Assembly: GCA_036927565.1 (NCBI GenBank)
Contig: JAYESD010000008.1
Location: 168,044,922 to 168,108,921, forward strand
DNA: 64,000 bases
Source of the DNA: Tuctoria greenei
Lineage: Eukaryota; Streptophyta; Magnoliopsida; Poales; Poaceae
Direction: 5' to 3'
The notes beneath the pieces were generated by a model. That model was given only the letters and a program-made list of their open reading frames with translations. It was not told where the DNA came from and did no database searches. Positions within the stretch are counted from its first letter, which is position 1. Each line of letters starts with the position of its first letter. The translations under genes and the position numbers were made by a program. Of this stretch, positions 34,187-44,995 are shown in pieces.

Positions 34187-34930
34187 GTTGCAATTTCCAT
34201 GGTGCATCTTCTCCATGAGCATTGCTTTTTCGAAGCGAGACAAGCACAACACCAATGGCTACTGAACATGCACAATCCAAACGATCTAGAGGAAAATGTC
34301 CAGCAACAACTTCCAGTATGAGCAAGATGATTGAGGGCAATAGATTATACTACAGTGAGCAAACCGGTTCATTCTCCATTTTGATTAGTAAATTGTGTTT
34401 ATCAATCTAATTTCATTTATTATTTTTGTTACTTCGAAACAATTTTAGAGTTTTCTTGCAGTTTGGTCACAAGAGTAAATTAACAAGTAGGACTCATTTT
34501 GTTTTGAACCTTTGAGCTTGTTTGAACATGAATTGCTTGTGTTTGTCCCTGGATTTGAGAAAAACATAACTGCATTGATATTTTTCAAGTCATTACTTTG
34601 AAATTTATATTTTCTTTGATCATCATCACCTAATAACTTCCTGCTAGAACAAAATTGACTTATGGAAAGAGCATACCTTGTTGGAGGTTATGTAAGCAGC
34701 ACACATACAGAGGTGATATCAAGTGTAGTAAAAAGCTAAGGGCGAAATAGACAATTTCTTAATTTACAAGGGACCATGCTGACTAAGCAAGCATACTGGA
34801 CAGCCAGCTCATACAAAGGACTAAATTGAACTCTTAACACAAGTTTGAGGACAAAATTGGTCATTTTGATAGTTGAGGGATGAAATTGAGTCTAAGACTA
34901 AAGTTGGGGGATGAAATCGACTATTATGTC
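34187..34930. other. unassigned AT-rich stretch between two LTRs
   Basis: No clear gene. A short ORF from ATG 34252 (MATEHAQSKRSRGKCPATT) could be a broken first exon of some gene, with a possible acceptor TTCTTGCAG near 34452-34460, but I cannot identify it. The final 130 bp has phrases common in plant repeats (GGACTAAATTG). Confidence 0.4.
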
Positions 34931-35019
34931 TGTCGGTACCCTGCGTACTGGGTACTCCATGATACCACAAGAAGTGCAAGAGAGTTCCACCTGTCAGAGT
35001 TAAAGGTTTCCTCAGGCCC

Positions 35020-35246
35020 CACGTGTCACACGGCACTGGACCCGCCTCCTTCATATGGGTAGCTCCGGGACTGCCACGTGTAATGTAAGACCGGAGCTGA
35101 ACTCCCAACATAGGGAAGCTCCAGCGTTGACACGTGGATAATGACCCCGGACCTAACCCCCTGTAGAGGGAATCTCTGGTGCCGCCACGTGTATAACAGC
35201 TCCGGACCCATCTCACCGCAAAGGGAAGCTCCAGAGCTGCCACGTG
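35020..35246 (+). promoter_or_regulatory. five CACGTG boxes at 55-bp spacing in LTR U3
   Basis: CACGTG starts at 35020, 35075, 35131, 35186 and 35241, giving intervals of 55, 56, 55 and 55 bp. Each sits in a unit of the form GGGAAGCTCC...GCCACGTGTA. CACGTGT is the core of the plant G-box or ABRE recognised by bZIP and bHLH factors (family knowledge). The same spacing occurs in the other Tat LTRs of the window. Regulatory activity is inferred. Confidence 0.65.
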
Positions 35247-35439
35247 TAGATCCTCCGGACCTTACGCCAACGGGAATATTGGCGGATCTCCAACAACACG
35301 GACAGTCGGGGGACAATTAAAGTGGTAGTTACAAGATCTGATTATGTGTCATTAATATTATATTAATGACACATGATCAGTGAGCTGTTAATAGGGGTAA
35401 TGCTGCCATTAAGACACGTTATCGCACTGTCACTACAGG

Positions 35440-35935
35440 AATCCCGACGATTTGCGATGGCCGAAGCCGTCGCAAATAAGCCGGATGCCGTCGCAAATAA
35501 GCTATTTGCGACGGCTTTCTTTATTTGCGACGGCCTACGGCCGTCGCAAATAAGCTTATTTGCGACGGCCACCGTCGCAAATAACCTTATTTGCGACGGC
35601 TAGGAGAGGCCGTCGCAAGTTGTTGCTGCGGGCTGGTGGGCCCCGGGACCTTATTTGCGACGGCTGGGCCGTCGCAATTAAAGCTTATTTGCGACGGTAC
35701 AGCCGTCGCAATTAAGGGCCACTATTTGCGACGGCCGTGCCGTCGCAAATAAGTGCAGAGGGCAGGGCCCACGTGTCCTCCTCCGGGACCCACGACTCTA
35801 TTTGCGACGGCCTGGCCGTCGCAATTAAGGCTTATTTGCGACAGCCAGGCCGTCGCAAATAACTGTGGCTTAATTGCGACGGCTAATACTCTTATTTGCG
35901 ACGGTACTGTATAAAAAGCCGTCGCAAATAAGGTT
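35440..35935. repeat. left subterminal repeats of CACTA element
   Basis: More than fifteen copies of TTTGCGACGGC or its complement GCCGTCGCAAA, often as facing pairs separated by a few bases. Such repeats bind the TNPA-type protein in known CACTA elements (family knowledge). Confidence 0.9.
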
Positions 35936-36121
35936 TTTTATTTTTTTTTTAAAAACAGAAAACTCTAACCGGCTCGATGGCCAGATTCACAACAAACACA
36001 ATATACACAGCATACACAATATATACACAGCATACACAAACATCATCACAATCACAAACTAAAATTCTGATACATCTCACATCGTCATCAACAAAGTAAA
36101 TAAAAGGGCTCACTCGCCCAT

Positions 36122-38801
36122 CTAACCTCCGAAGCCACCTCCGAAGTCGAAGTCGTCGTCGTCGCGCCTCAATCCAGGCGGCGGTAGCGAAGGCGACGGC
36201 GTTTGTGCAGCCGTCGCGGATCCCTGCAATTAATAAAACTTAGAGTTAGAATATATGCATCAACATCTCTCTCCCTCCCTCTCCCTCTATCTTCATCTAG
36301 ATCACCCTCTCTTCCTCTCTCTTTTCATTTCTCTATTTGTCTCTCACTCTATCTTTCTTGCTCACTCTATCTCTCTATTGCTATCCTTTTCCCTCTATCT
36401 TCCTCCCTCTATCTCCATCTACATCTCCCTCCCTCTATCTTCCCCTCTCTCTATCTCCATCTACATCTTACTCTCTCTTCATTCCCATCCTACTCTATCT
36501 ATCTTTCACTCTTTCTTCTGTCTCCCTTTCTTCTATCTCTTTCTTTCTTCTATCTCAATCATTTTCTTCTATCTAACTATCTCTCTCTTTCATCTATCTC
36601 AATCTTATTACGCTGGAGAAGAAGGATTACATAGAGACTTACCTGACCCGCTGAAGAAGGATCGCCTGGGAGGACCGGTGGTAGTACCGGTAGCTGGATT
36701 CCCAGACCCTGCGCCCGAGCGATGGCCTGTCATTGCAAACATTAAATGCTACCTATTAGTAAGTCATTTAAGCTGAATTAATGAGAATTTTAATTTTTAG
36801 ATTGTTACCTCCATTGCTTCCCGCATCTGCGCCAATGCTGCTGCCTGGGTTTGGATCGTGGCCTCCATCGCCCTCCTTTCCTCCTCATGTCGCCTTTCAT
36901 TTTCTTCTACAGTTTCTCGGAGGGACTGCATCTCAATGTCCCTCTGCGAGCGGCGACCTCCCGTACCCGAAGCCTGCGTGGAGCTGCCTCTCGCAGGTCT
37001 ACCCGCCCTCGAGTCGACAACTCCGTCGAATATGGCGAGCCTATAAAAAAGAGAGTCAGTAATATGAAATTAAAATATCTTGAATACTTTGAATTGAAAA
37101 CGATAAAATGACTTGCAAACTCACCTTCCGTGTGCTTTTCCACCACCGGTTGCATACACGGCTTGAGGATCGATCGGTTGACGTTCCCAATCGAAATCCT
37201 CGCCGTGTATCTTCCTAGCCTCCTCCCCGTACTTAGCCTGCAAAACAATAAAATCGTGTAAGTTCAACAATCTATATAGTTATATGTAATATGAATGGTT
37301 TCTAAACTTACCAACCGCTCGGCTGCAGCCTGACTGCACCCCGTCGGCTGAGAAGGGTCCCTGTGACCTCTCTTCCAAACCTCAGCAGGGGTGGGCGGCA
37401 CCCCCGTCTCGCGCTCCTGTCAATACATGTTAGTACGAACAATATATTATAATATATAAACATAAGTTACACACACTTACCATGCGTTTAGCTAAACGCA
37501 AGTGGTTATCTTGCCCGTGTCTGCTCTTCCCCTCCACCCCTCTGCAGTCTCGAGCCTTCCCGGACATAGCTTTAAACTCGTCGCTAGCCCAGTAGCGACA
37601 AAGGGCCCGAAATGCATCGTTCCGACCCTGCAACCAGCTCACGTGGCCCTGCACATAGTTGAAAGTCGTTAAAAGTACCATCGAGGACATTATCAGAAAA
37701 AAATACTTACTACACTCCACGTACCTGCGCGTACTCCTCCTCCGTCAGGTGCCTCTCGCTCTCTTGCCGGAAGTGTAACACGTGCTGCTGGTTCGCCTTC
37801 AAGTGCTCATTAATAATTTGAACACGGGCGTTCGACAAAGCTTGTCGAAGCGCCTTGGCAGCGTTGAAGTGAAACACTCGCCTCGCATCCTCAAACATGC
37901 GATGGTCGTCCGGGTCCTCTAAAGTATATCTTGCCTGCGATAAAGAATATATTGAAGAGATGTGCACTAAAAGAGTTTAATAGTTGTAACTTAGAAACTT
38001 TTTTACATACTTACCATAAAATCGGCCCATACGGCCTCCTGAAGGTTGCCGTGCTCCTGGTGATGGACGCGTGCGTAGTCCTCCCACGAAAGAGCAGGCA
38101 CTCCGTCGATGACCCCGGGATAGTGCAAACGCACTATGGACCCGAGGACACCGTTCACCGGTCTCTGGTGTTTCTCACCGGTGAAAGACAAGTCGTCCCA
38201 ACTCCTGTAAGATATTTATTCATTCATTCATTACTTAAGTAATCAAAAGAAACTAAAATTGAAAACTATAATTTTTATTACCTGTCTCCGACTGGACGAA
38301 TCACGATCCTCTGTGAAGGGACCGCGGGAGGACTGACAAAGTGAGTCCTCCTCGTCCTCCGCGTCTGCTGGGGCGCCACGTCAGGTGACCCAGACGGCTC
38401 CTCACCAGCCGAGTCAAAGGCCTCAGGAACAAAGTCATCGCCAGCCGGGAGCTGGCTGGCCGAGGGCTGACTCGCCGAGGGCTGCCTCGCCGAGTGCTGG
38501 CTGGCCGAGGGCTGCCTCGCCGAAGGCTGGCTCACCGAAGGCGCCGCAGCCTCTGAGTCAGCCGGTGAGGACTACAACATTCAAATGATTCATAAGTAAG
38601 TTTAATGTGAATTTGAATTTAAAGAATTTGTCAAAAACGAGTGACATTTACCTGTGACGAAGCTCTAGAGCTGGTCTGAACGTGCCCCAGCAGCTGAGAG
38701 CGTCTGCTGCCAGTCGACGAGGCACCAACAAAAGCGTCCTCAGGTCTAGAGGGGTAGAACCCCCTCGTCGGCGGCACCTTCTTACCCTTCTTTGACGCCA
38801 T
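36122..38801 (-). CDS. second CACTA gene, Transposase_24-like (TNPA-type position), multi-exon
   Basis: Proposed start ATG 38801 (MASKKGKKVPPTRGFYPS), exon 1 38801-38652, exon 2 38571-38282 with Ser-Gln-Pro-Ser-Ala-Arg repeats. Later exons cover SWDDLSFTGEKHQ (about 38205), RYTLEDPDDHRMFEDARRVF (37925), GHVSWLQGRNDAFRALCRYW (37650) and PTPAEVWKRGHRDPSQPTG (37400). A charged coiled coil lies at 37038-36808, then a small exon at 36726-36642 and a last exon 36223-36122 ending DDDDFDFGGGFGG and TAG. The middle part resembles the plant Transposase_24 family. Such proteins probably bind the subterminal repeats. Every exon I traced is open. Exact splice sites in the middle are uncertain. Confidence 0.72.
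36262..36612. repeat. CT-rich low-complexity tract in CACTA intron
   Basis: About 350 bp made almost only of CT-, CTCC- and TCTAT-type units. It lies in the large intron before the last exon of the minus-strand gene, where it reads as purine-rich RNA. The long Ser/Leu-rich plus-strand ORFs here are products of this composition. Confidence 0.85.
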
Positions 38802-38891
38802 CCTATTGTAATTAGATAATTAGTAAATATGCAAATAAAATATATAAAATTCATGTTACTATCTTCAAGAAAACATTACTTGTAGTCACTT

Positions 38892-41800
38892 TCAAAATTC
38901 ATCAACATCATTGTCATGTGTCTGTGCCCTACTCCTTAAACCAGCCCAACGATCTTCCATCGTGGCCTGTTCTAATTTTCGTTTTCGCGTATCATCTGCC
39001 TCTACATCTTCAACGTCTTCAACATCTCCAACTAATTGATCGAGTCCTGCACCAAGCTCGACGATAAAAGTGTCTGGCAACTCTTCTTCTTGGTACACTT
39101 CTTCAACGTCTTCGCTATCATGGTAACCATCATCCCCAGGAGTATATAGCCGCTCACGAGGATTCACCTTATATACCACCCACCAAGCACTGAGCTTCGT
39201 GCATGGATAAGGTAGATAATACACTTATTCAACTTGATGCGCAAGAACAAATGTATCGTAACCCCGTAGTCGGTCCTTATGTTTCACTTCCACCATTCCA
39301 AATTGGTTTTCTCGAGTTCCATGAGTACGATCAAACCAGTCACAGTCAAAGAAGACAACTCGAAGGGTCTTATTTCCGGTAAAAGTAAATTCAAGGATTT
39401 TATTAATGATACCATAATAATCGGTTAAATTCCCTTGAGTGTCCATTGCTCTCGTCACAACACCGGAATTTGATGTTGCCGCAAGAGGACGATGAGCTTC
39501 AAAATGAGTTGTACGGAATCGGAAGCCATTTAAGTCATATCGACCATAGCTTCTAACATTCACCAATCCATAAGATAGCTGCCGCAAATGTTCATGGACA
39601 CTGTGAGTCCGACACTGTTATAAAAGACGAGAGAATATTATATAATACTTCTTTAATAATAGTAATTTATAATACATAGAAGACGAGAGAATATTACATA
39701 TTCTCGAAACCAAGATAGAAAACTCTGTCCCCCATTTATTCCTTCCTTTCGCATCGCTTCTACTTGTTTGGCCGTAGGTTGATGCCTATGTGGCCAATAT
39801 TGTCTGTGGAACTCGCTGAACATGAAAAAACATCTTTTAGAGTACATGTGTAGCAAAATATGTAGATTAGCATAAACATAGGAGAAACACTTACTCGAAG
39901 TATTCCTGCATGCCTTCTATATTTGCGTACATGTAGAGTAAAGCAACAGTCCTTTCCTGTTCGGATAGCACGTAGGTCGTGTAGCTACCAACGGTGGTGC
40001 CTCTCGTTTGAAAAATGGAAAGGTCGCTTAGAGGGGGTGTTTCGTCCACATTGTACCGCATAGCTGAAGTATTGATATTGTTTTCTTCCGCAAAGTAGAC
40101 ACTTGAAAAGTATCCAACTTCTTTAAGAGCATATGCTTCAGCGATGCACCCTTCCACCCTTGCCCTGTTGCCAACCATTGGTTTCAGATATCGTAGCGCT
40201 CTTTCAATGTGATACATCCACCTATATTGCACAGGACCGCCAACTTTAGCTTTGAATGGAAGATGGATAAGCAGATGTTGCATTGGATTGAAGAAACCTG
40301 GTGGAAAAAAATTTTCCATCTTACATAAAAGTATGAGTATCTCCTTCTCTAACTTATCCATCATCCCGATCTTGATTTCTTTAGCACAAAGCTGTCTATA
40401 GAAATAGCTGAGCTCGGCTAAAACCTTCCACACCGCATCATCTAGATAGCCTCGGAACATAACAGGTAGGAGTCTTTCCATTATAATGTGATAATCATGA
40501 CTCTTCAACCCAGTGAGGTTTCCTGTGTTAACATTTACGGCTCGTTTCAGGCTAGCTGCGTAACCATCTGGGAATTTCAAAGTTTTCATCCATTTCATAA
40601 CTTCTTTCTTTTCTTTCGATCGAAGACAGAAAGAAGCACGTGGCTTTCCACCACTTTCAGAGATTTCAAGAGTTGGACGGTGACAAATGTCTGCCAAATC
40701 TAGTCTAGCTTTATAATTGTCTTTCGTTTTGCCAGGCATATCCATGCAAGTGCTTATGATACTTTCGCTCATATTACGCTCCTGATGCATGACATCAATG
40801 TTGTGCATTAGAATCAACGACTTCACATATGGTAGCTCCCAAAGTCCACATATGTGAGTCCAATTGTGTTCCTCTCCATAACCTACGAAATATCCAGGAC
40901 GACCTTCATCAGGCACCAGTTTGTCCAACATATCAGAAATTTCTGACCCGTTGAGACGCTTCGGTGGTCCTTTAGTGATAACAGTGTTCTTTCGAAAGAC
41001 ATGCCTCTGCTGCCTAAATATATGATTCGAGGGCAGCCAACGTCTGTAACAATCGAAGTAAGATATTTTGCCTCCATGAGTTAGTCGAAAGCAATCCGTG
41101 TCTGAAGCACATATCGGACACGTCAGACGACCGTGAGTGCTCCATCCGGAAAACATGCCGTATGCCGGCAAATCATGGACGGACCACAAATAAGCAGCTC
41201 GAAGGTTGAATTTCTGCTTCTTGTAACTGTCGTACGCTTCGACTCCTGTCCACAAGACTTTCAATTCTTCGATCAGCGGTTTTAACATCACGTTGAGACG
41301 TGACCCGGGATGATCAGGTCCAGGTACAATGAGGCTGAGAAACATGAACTCGTTCCTCGTACAAAAAGCAGGTGGCAGGTTGTACGGAATGACAAAGACA
41401 GGCCAACATGAGTATGGCGCGGCATTCGTACTGAACGGTGAGAATCCGTCTGTCGCTAATCCGATGCGAACATTCCTCGCATCACGAGAAAAGTCTGGAT
41501 CGAAACGGTCTAGCGCCTTCCATGCATCACCGTCGGACGGATGCGTCAAGAATTCTTTGTTCTCACGTTTACCTTCTTTGTGCCATCTCATGTGTCTTGC
41601 GGTTCTTTTTGAAAGAAACATCCGCTTCAACCGAGGTGTCACAGGCAAGTAACGAAGCTGCTTATGTGCGACATCTGTCATCACATTATCGCCATCGTCA
41701 TTAACAACTTCGACATACCTCGATTTACCACATTTCAAGCACATCTTCTCATTGGCGTGCTCTTTCCAGAATAGCATGCAGTTGTCTGGGCACACATCAA

Positions 41801-42401
41801 TTTTCTCATACTTCATACCGAGACCAGATATCTTGATCTTTGACTGATACATATCTGGTGGCGCTTTGTGTGGTTATGGAAGGATATCACAGATCAATTT
41901 TATGAGATCATTGTAGCAGTTGATGGAAAAAAAGTACTTGGACTTAATTGCCATAAATCTGGTCAAGGAAGCAAGTACGGTCACAGCCGTGTGTTCATGC
42001 AACGGCTCTTGTGATTTCTTCAGCTCCTCGAAGAACTTCTCTGCCTCATTTGTAAGAGGATCCTCCACTTCAAGAGCTTCTAACATCTCATCCATCCTAT
42101 CAACCTCTGTTATATCATCATCCTCATCCACTTCGGCTATGACTCGAGAATTAGTCTCGCCGTGGAAGGTCCACACTTCATATTGTGGAGTGAAACCGTT
42201 TCGACATAAGTGAAACGAAAGCTCCAATCTTCTCAAAAACTTAGTGTTTCGGCATTTTGTACATGGGCACCGCACCATATCTTCCGTTGACAACGAAAAT
42301 GCTCGATCCAAAAATTGATCTAACTTGATAAACCACTCATCGGAGTGACCACCATTTCTGCTCTTCCAGCCAGTATAAATCCAACTGCGGTCTTCACCCA
42401 T
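38892..42401 (-). pseudogene. TNP2-type CACTA transposase, nearly intact
   Basis: The transposase cuts and rejoins CACTA ends. From ATG 42401 the first segment (to 41874) has a Transpos_assoc-like region with Cys/His residues (MVRCPCTKCRN). A single TAA (41874-41876) separates it, in the same frame, from 41852-39891. That segment has Transposase_21 signatures (CPDNCMLFWKEH; RHMRWHKEGKRENKEF; WSVHDLPAYGMFSGW) and a DUF4218-like part (MENFFPPGFFNPMQHLLIHLP). Short introns follow (one near 39890-39820), then an exon ending at FREY (about 39700) and a DUF4216-like part (39587-38892). There a TAA at 39225-39227 interrupts a run continuing as VYYLPYP, probably a former CAA. Two nonsense codons are the visible defects. 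Confidence 0.88.
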
Positions 42402-42455
42402 TTTTGACTCTGCAGTTTAATGTGAAAGAAATTGTCGTTAATGTATTGTTGTGTT

Positions 42456-42780
42456 ATGTCACGGCCCTACAACCTAGGCAGATAGATCCTAAACCCACCC
42501 AAGAGTGACCGAGCGGAGCGTGCTCATGACGAGACGCGTGATCCGGATTCGAACGAAATTTCGGCAGCATAACCCCGCTGTTCTCCACTGCACGCCCAAA
42601 AATGGTGCAGCAGAGAACAACAGGGTTACGCCACCGAAATCTCGTCCAAATCCGGACCCACGTCTCGTCACAAGCCACGCCCCCTCGGTCACTCCGAGGC
42701 TGTCCAAAAAGGGACAATTCCGAACCTGCACGTCTCACATGCCAATGGCATGTGAGATGTGCCGATCCGAAACGGGTAAT
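42456..42780. repeat. large inverted repeat upstream of TNP2 gene
   Basis: Left arm about 42503-42592 and right arm about 42605-42695 are near-perfect complements of some 90 bp with a loop of about 12 bp. A second, perfect palindrome with 11-bp arms (TCTCACATGCC / GGCATGTGAGA) lies at 42733-42757. The block is 100-350 bp upstream of the transposase start. It may be a foldback-type insertion. Confidence 0.75.
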
Positions 42781-42789
42781 CAATTGATA

Positions 42790-43330
42790 TAGGTTACGTT
42801 GCTCATGTTCATTTATAAATCATTTACGAATGAGGAAAGAGAACGAGAGTGAGGAGAAAAGTGGGTCAGAGTTGAAAGTTTCATAGTCAGGGCCGTCCTC
42901 CGCTGCTGGCCTCTCCTCCGCTGTCATGCTCGCCGCAGGCGATATGGCGTAGAATATCTCCTCTCTCTTTTGATATTTCTTCTGATACATTATCGTTTTA
43001 ACCCGCTTATATATATATAAATATATTTATATTTATATTTATATATTTATATATATAAAGAATATTGAACATGCTAAAAGAAACATAACAATTAATCAAA
43101 ATTTGAACATTTAATAACTTAATTCAATAACGATAAGCAGCAATGAACATAAACATTAAGAATACTAAAGCAAAACATAAGCATGCTTAACATCTATATA
43201 ATCAATAACATTATCAACAAATTTGCATAACCAACATCATTAACAACTAAGCATAATTAACATCAAGATCGAGCAACAATTTCTACTCATTCGATCAACA
43301 ATCATTCAAAGATTGAACAATCCATATGAA
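42790..43330. other. AT-rich CACTA interior without genes
   Basis: I see no gene here. An (AT)-rich low-complexity stretch lies at about 43005-43065. Confidence 0.6.
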
Positions 43331-43333
43331 GGC

Positions 43334-44640
43334 AATTATTTGCGACGGCCAGTTAAATTGCGACGGCTCAGGGGCCGGCTCTGACCCTAGGCGGGAGGGG
43401 CGGCTGCCTAGGGCCCAGCCAAAGTAAGGGCCCCGAAATTCTGAAAACATATATACGTATAGCTAATTGCTAATTGGGTCGCTGCATTTAGTCGACTGGC
43501 CAGGGGCGATAAGGATGACTAATCGCTATTAGTCATCCAACTTGTGAACCTTGGGATTGACCAAAACGGTGCCTTGTTCTCAGAAAAAGAAAATTTGAAC
43601 TTATAAATGTTAGTTGGTTTCTAACTTTTGAGCTCCAAATTACGCTTTTGTTTGCGTACTCCTTTTTTGCAATGATGTAATAACAGAAAACAATTATACA
43701 GCTTTACTGGATTTTATAGAGCTGGGACCTCTACTACACCCACCTTCTATAAAAGGGGGTAGTTGTCCTGTAAATTTTCCGCGCCAAAACTGCTTCACAT
43801 GAGTTATGCGCCGCACCAGTGCTATATGGACAAAATAGCACTACTTTGAGACTAGACTACGAACCGAGCACCCGTTTTTTGTTATTAGAGCCGGTAATTT
43901 TATGCGAACTAACTGCGTGCTGTAATATGTACAACGTGTTTTTGGTTCACAGGAATGCTGAGACAGTTTCTTACCTGTCGGGAGCGCAGTGGAGGCGTCG
44001 GGGGCCGGGGGCGCGGCGGTCCAGTCGGGGGCGCAGCGGTCCGGGCCGGCGGCGGCGACGCCGGTGGCGCGGCGGGCCGGGGGCGGAGGTAGGCGGCGGT
44101 TGGGGCGCGGAGGCGAGCCGCCGGTGGGGGCCGAGGGCGGCGGGCGCGGAGGCGGGCGCGGAGGCGGGGCCGAGGGCGGCGGGCCGGCGGCGGAGCCGGG
44201 GGCGCGGCGGCGGGGGCGCTGCGCGGCGGCGGGGGCGCGGCGGCGGGGGCGCTGCACGGCGGCGGTAGGGTGTTTTGAGGTGAATGAAGAGTCGGGGCCG
44301 GAGCGACCCGATATAAGCCCTTATTTGTGACGGCTTCTTTAATTGCGACGGCCTCTACTTGCGGCCGTCGCAATTAAAGCCTGTTTGCGACGGCCGTCTC
44401 ACCGGCCGTCGCAAATAAGGGTTTATTTGCGACGGCTCATTTATTTGCGACGGCTTTAGGGTTGGCCGTCGCAAATAACCGCTTATTTGCGACGGCCGGT
44501 GAGACGGCCGTCGCAAATAAGCTCTTATTCGCGACGGCCATCTTATTTGCGACGGCCAGAGGCGGGCCGTCGCAATTTAAGCTATTTGCGACGGCTGGCC
44601 GTCGCAAATAAAATCAGCCGTCGCAAATGATCGCTTTTCC
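43334..44640. repeat. right subterminal repeats of CACTA, interrupted by a foreign-looking block
   Basis: Two TTGCGACGGC motifs at about 43338-43367 begin the array. It resumes at about 44320 and runs to the right terminus with over a dozen copies in both orientations. The intervening 950 bp is different in kind: it opens with GGGGCCGGCTCTGACC, contains a TATA-like CTATAAAAGGGGG (43750-43762) and ends in a G/C-rich tract (43980-44270). Confidence 0.75.
43980..44270. repeat. extreme GC-rich tract with GGCGGCGGGGGCGCGG-type units
   Basis: Nearly all G and C with many CpG sites. The plus-strand ORF across it (43819-44268) encodes Arg/Gly/Ala runs forced by composition, so I do not call a gene. 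It contrasts sharply with the AT-rich surroundings. Confidence 0.7.
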
Positions 44641-44650
44641 TGTAGTGTGT

Positions 44651-44995
44651 TAACCACTCTTAATACTCATAGACCATGTATTAGGCTCTTAATACGCAAG
44701 GACCACATGTCGGGGCAGGCAAATGTTGTAACGATCAGTCCTTAGACTATAAAAGGACTGCACCGCACGGTACAGAATCATCTGATCCAAGCGCAGATGC
44801 ACACAAGCTATACTGAAACACTCAATACAAAACACACACCCCGTGGAGTAGGGTATCACGCTCAAGCGGCCCGAACAACGTAAATTCCACGTGTCATCAT
44901 CTTGTTTCTGATCTCCGCGCGCCCAAGCCAATACAAGAACCTCCGCGGGTTACATTTAATAGTATTAGGGAAAGTGTCGTTTATACACTTCGACA
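44651..44995 (+). repeat. right part of split Tat LTR with TATA box
   Basis: This continues the LTR after the CACTA. TATAAAAG is at 44748-44755, and the LTR ends ACTTCGACA at 44995. It aligns with about 33842-34186. Confidence 0.85.

Larger units (their letters stand above)
35431..44647 (-). mobile_element. CACTA (En/Spm) DNA transposon, 9217 bp
   Basis: Ends are CACTACAGGAA at the left and its complement TTCCTGTAGTG at the right, flanked by the 3-bp duplication TGT (35428-35430 and 44648-44650). Subterminal regions carry many copies of TTTGCGACGGC in both orientations. Inside are a TNP2-type transposase gene and a second gene with a Transposase_24-like region, both on the minus strand. The insertion splits a Tat LTR between its G-box array and its TATA box. 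All diagnostic marks of a CACTA element are present. Confidence 0.96.
34931..44995 (+). mobile_element. Tat-type LTR without internal region, split by a CACTA transposon
   Basis: Begins TGTCGGTACCCTGCG and ends ACTTCGACA. Without the CACTA and one TGT it is 845 bp, nearly the length of the outer Tat 3' LTR (846 bp), and aligns to it throughout. There is no primer site after it and no polypurine tract before it, so it looks like a solo LTR. The flanks (ATGTC and TTATC) do not form a clean 5-bp duplication, which leaves its origin open. Confidence 0.8.

Noticed and set aside
36203..36776. Overlapping Ser/Leu-rich ORFs of 143 and 173 residues
   Set aside because: They are translations of a CT-rich low-complexity intron of the minus-strand CACTA gene.
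43819..44268. 149-residue Arg/Gly/Ala-rich plus-strand ORF
   Set aside because: All six frames are open across this G/C tract, so the ORF follows from composition; there is no domain and no splice or start support.
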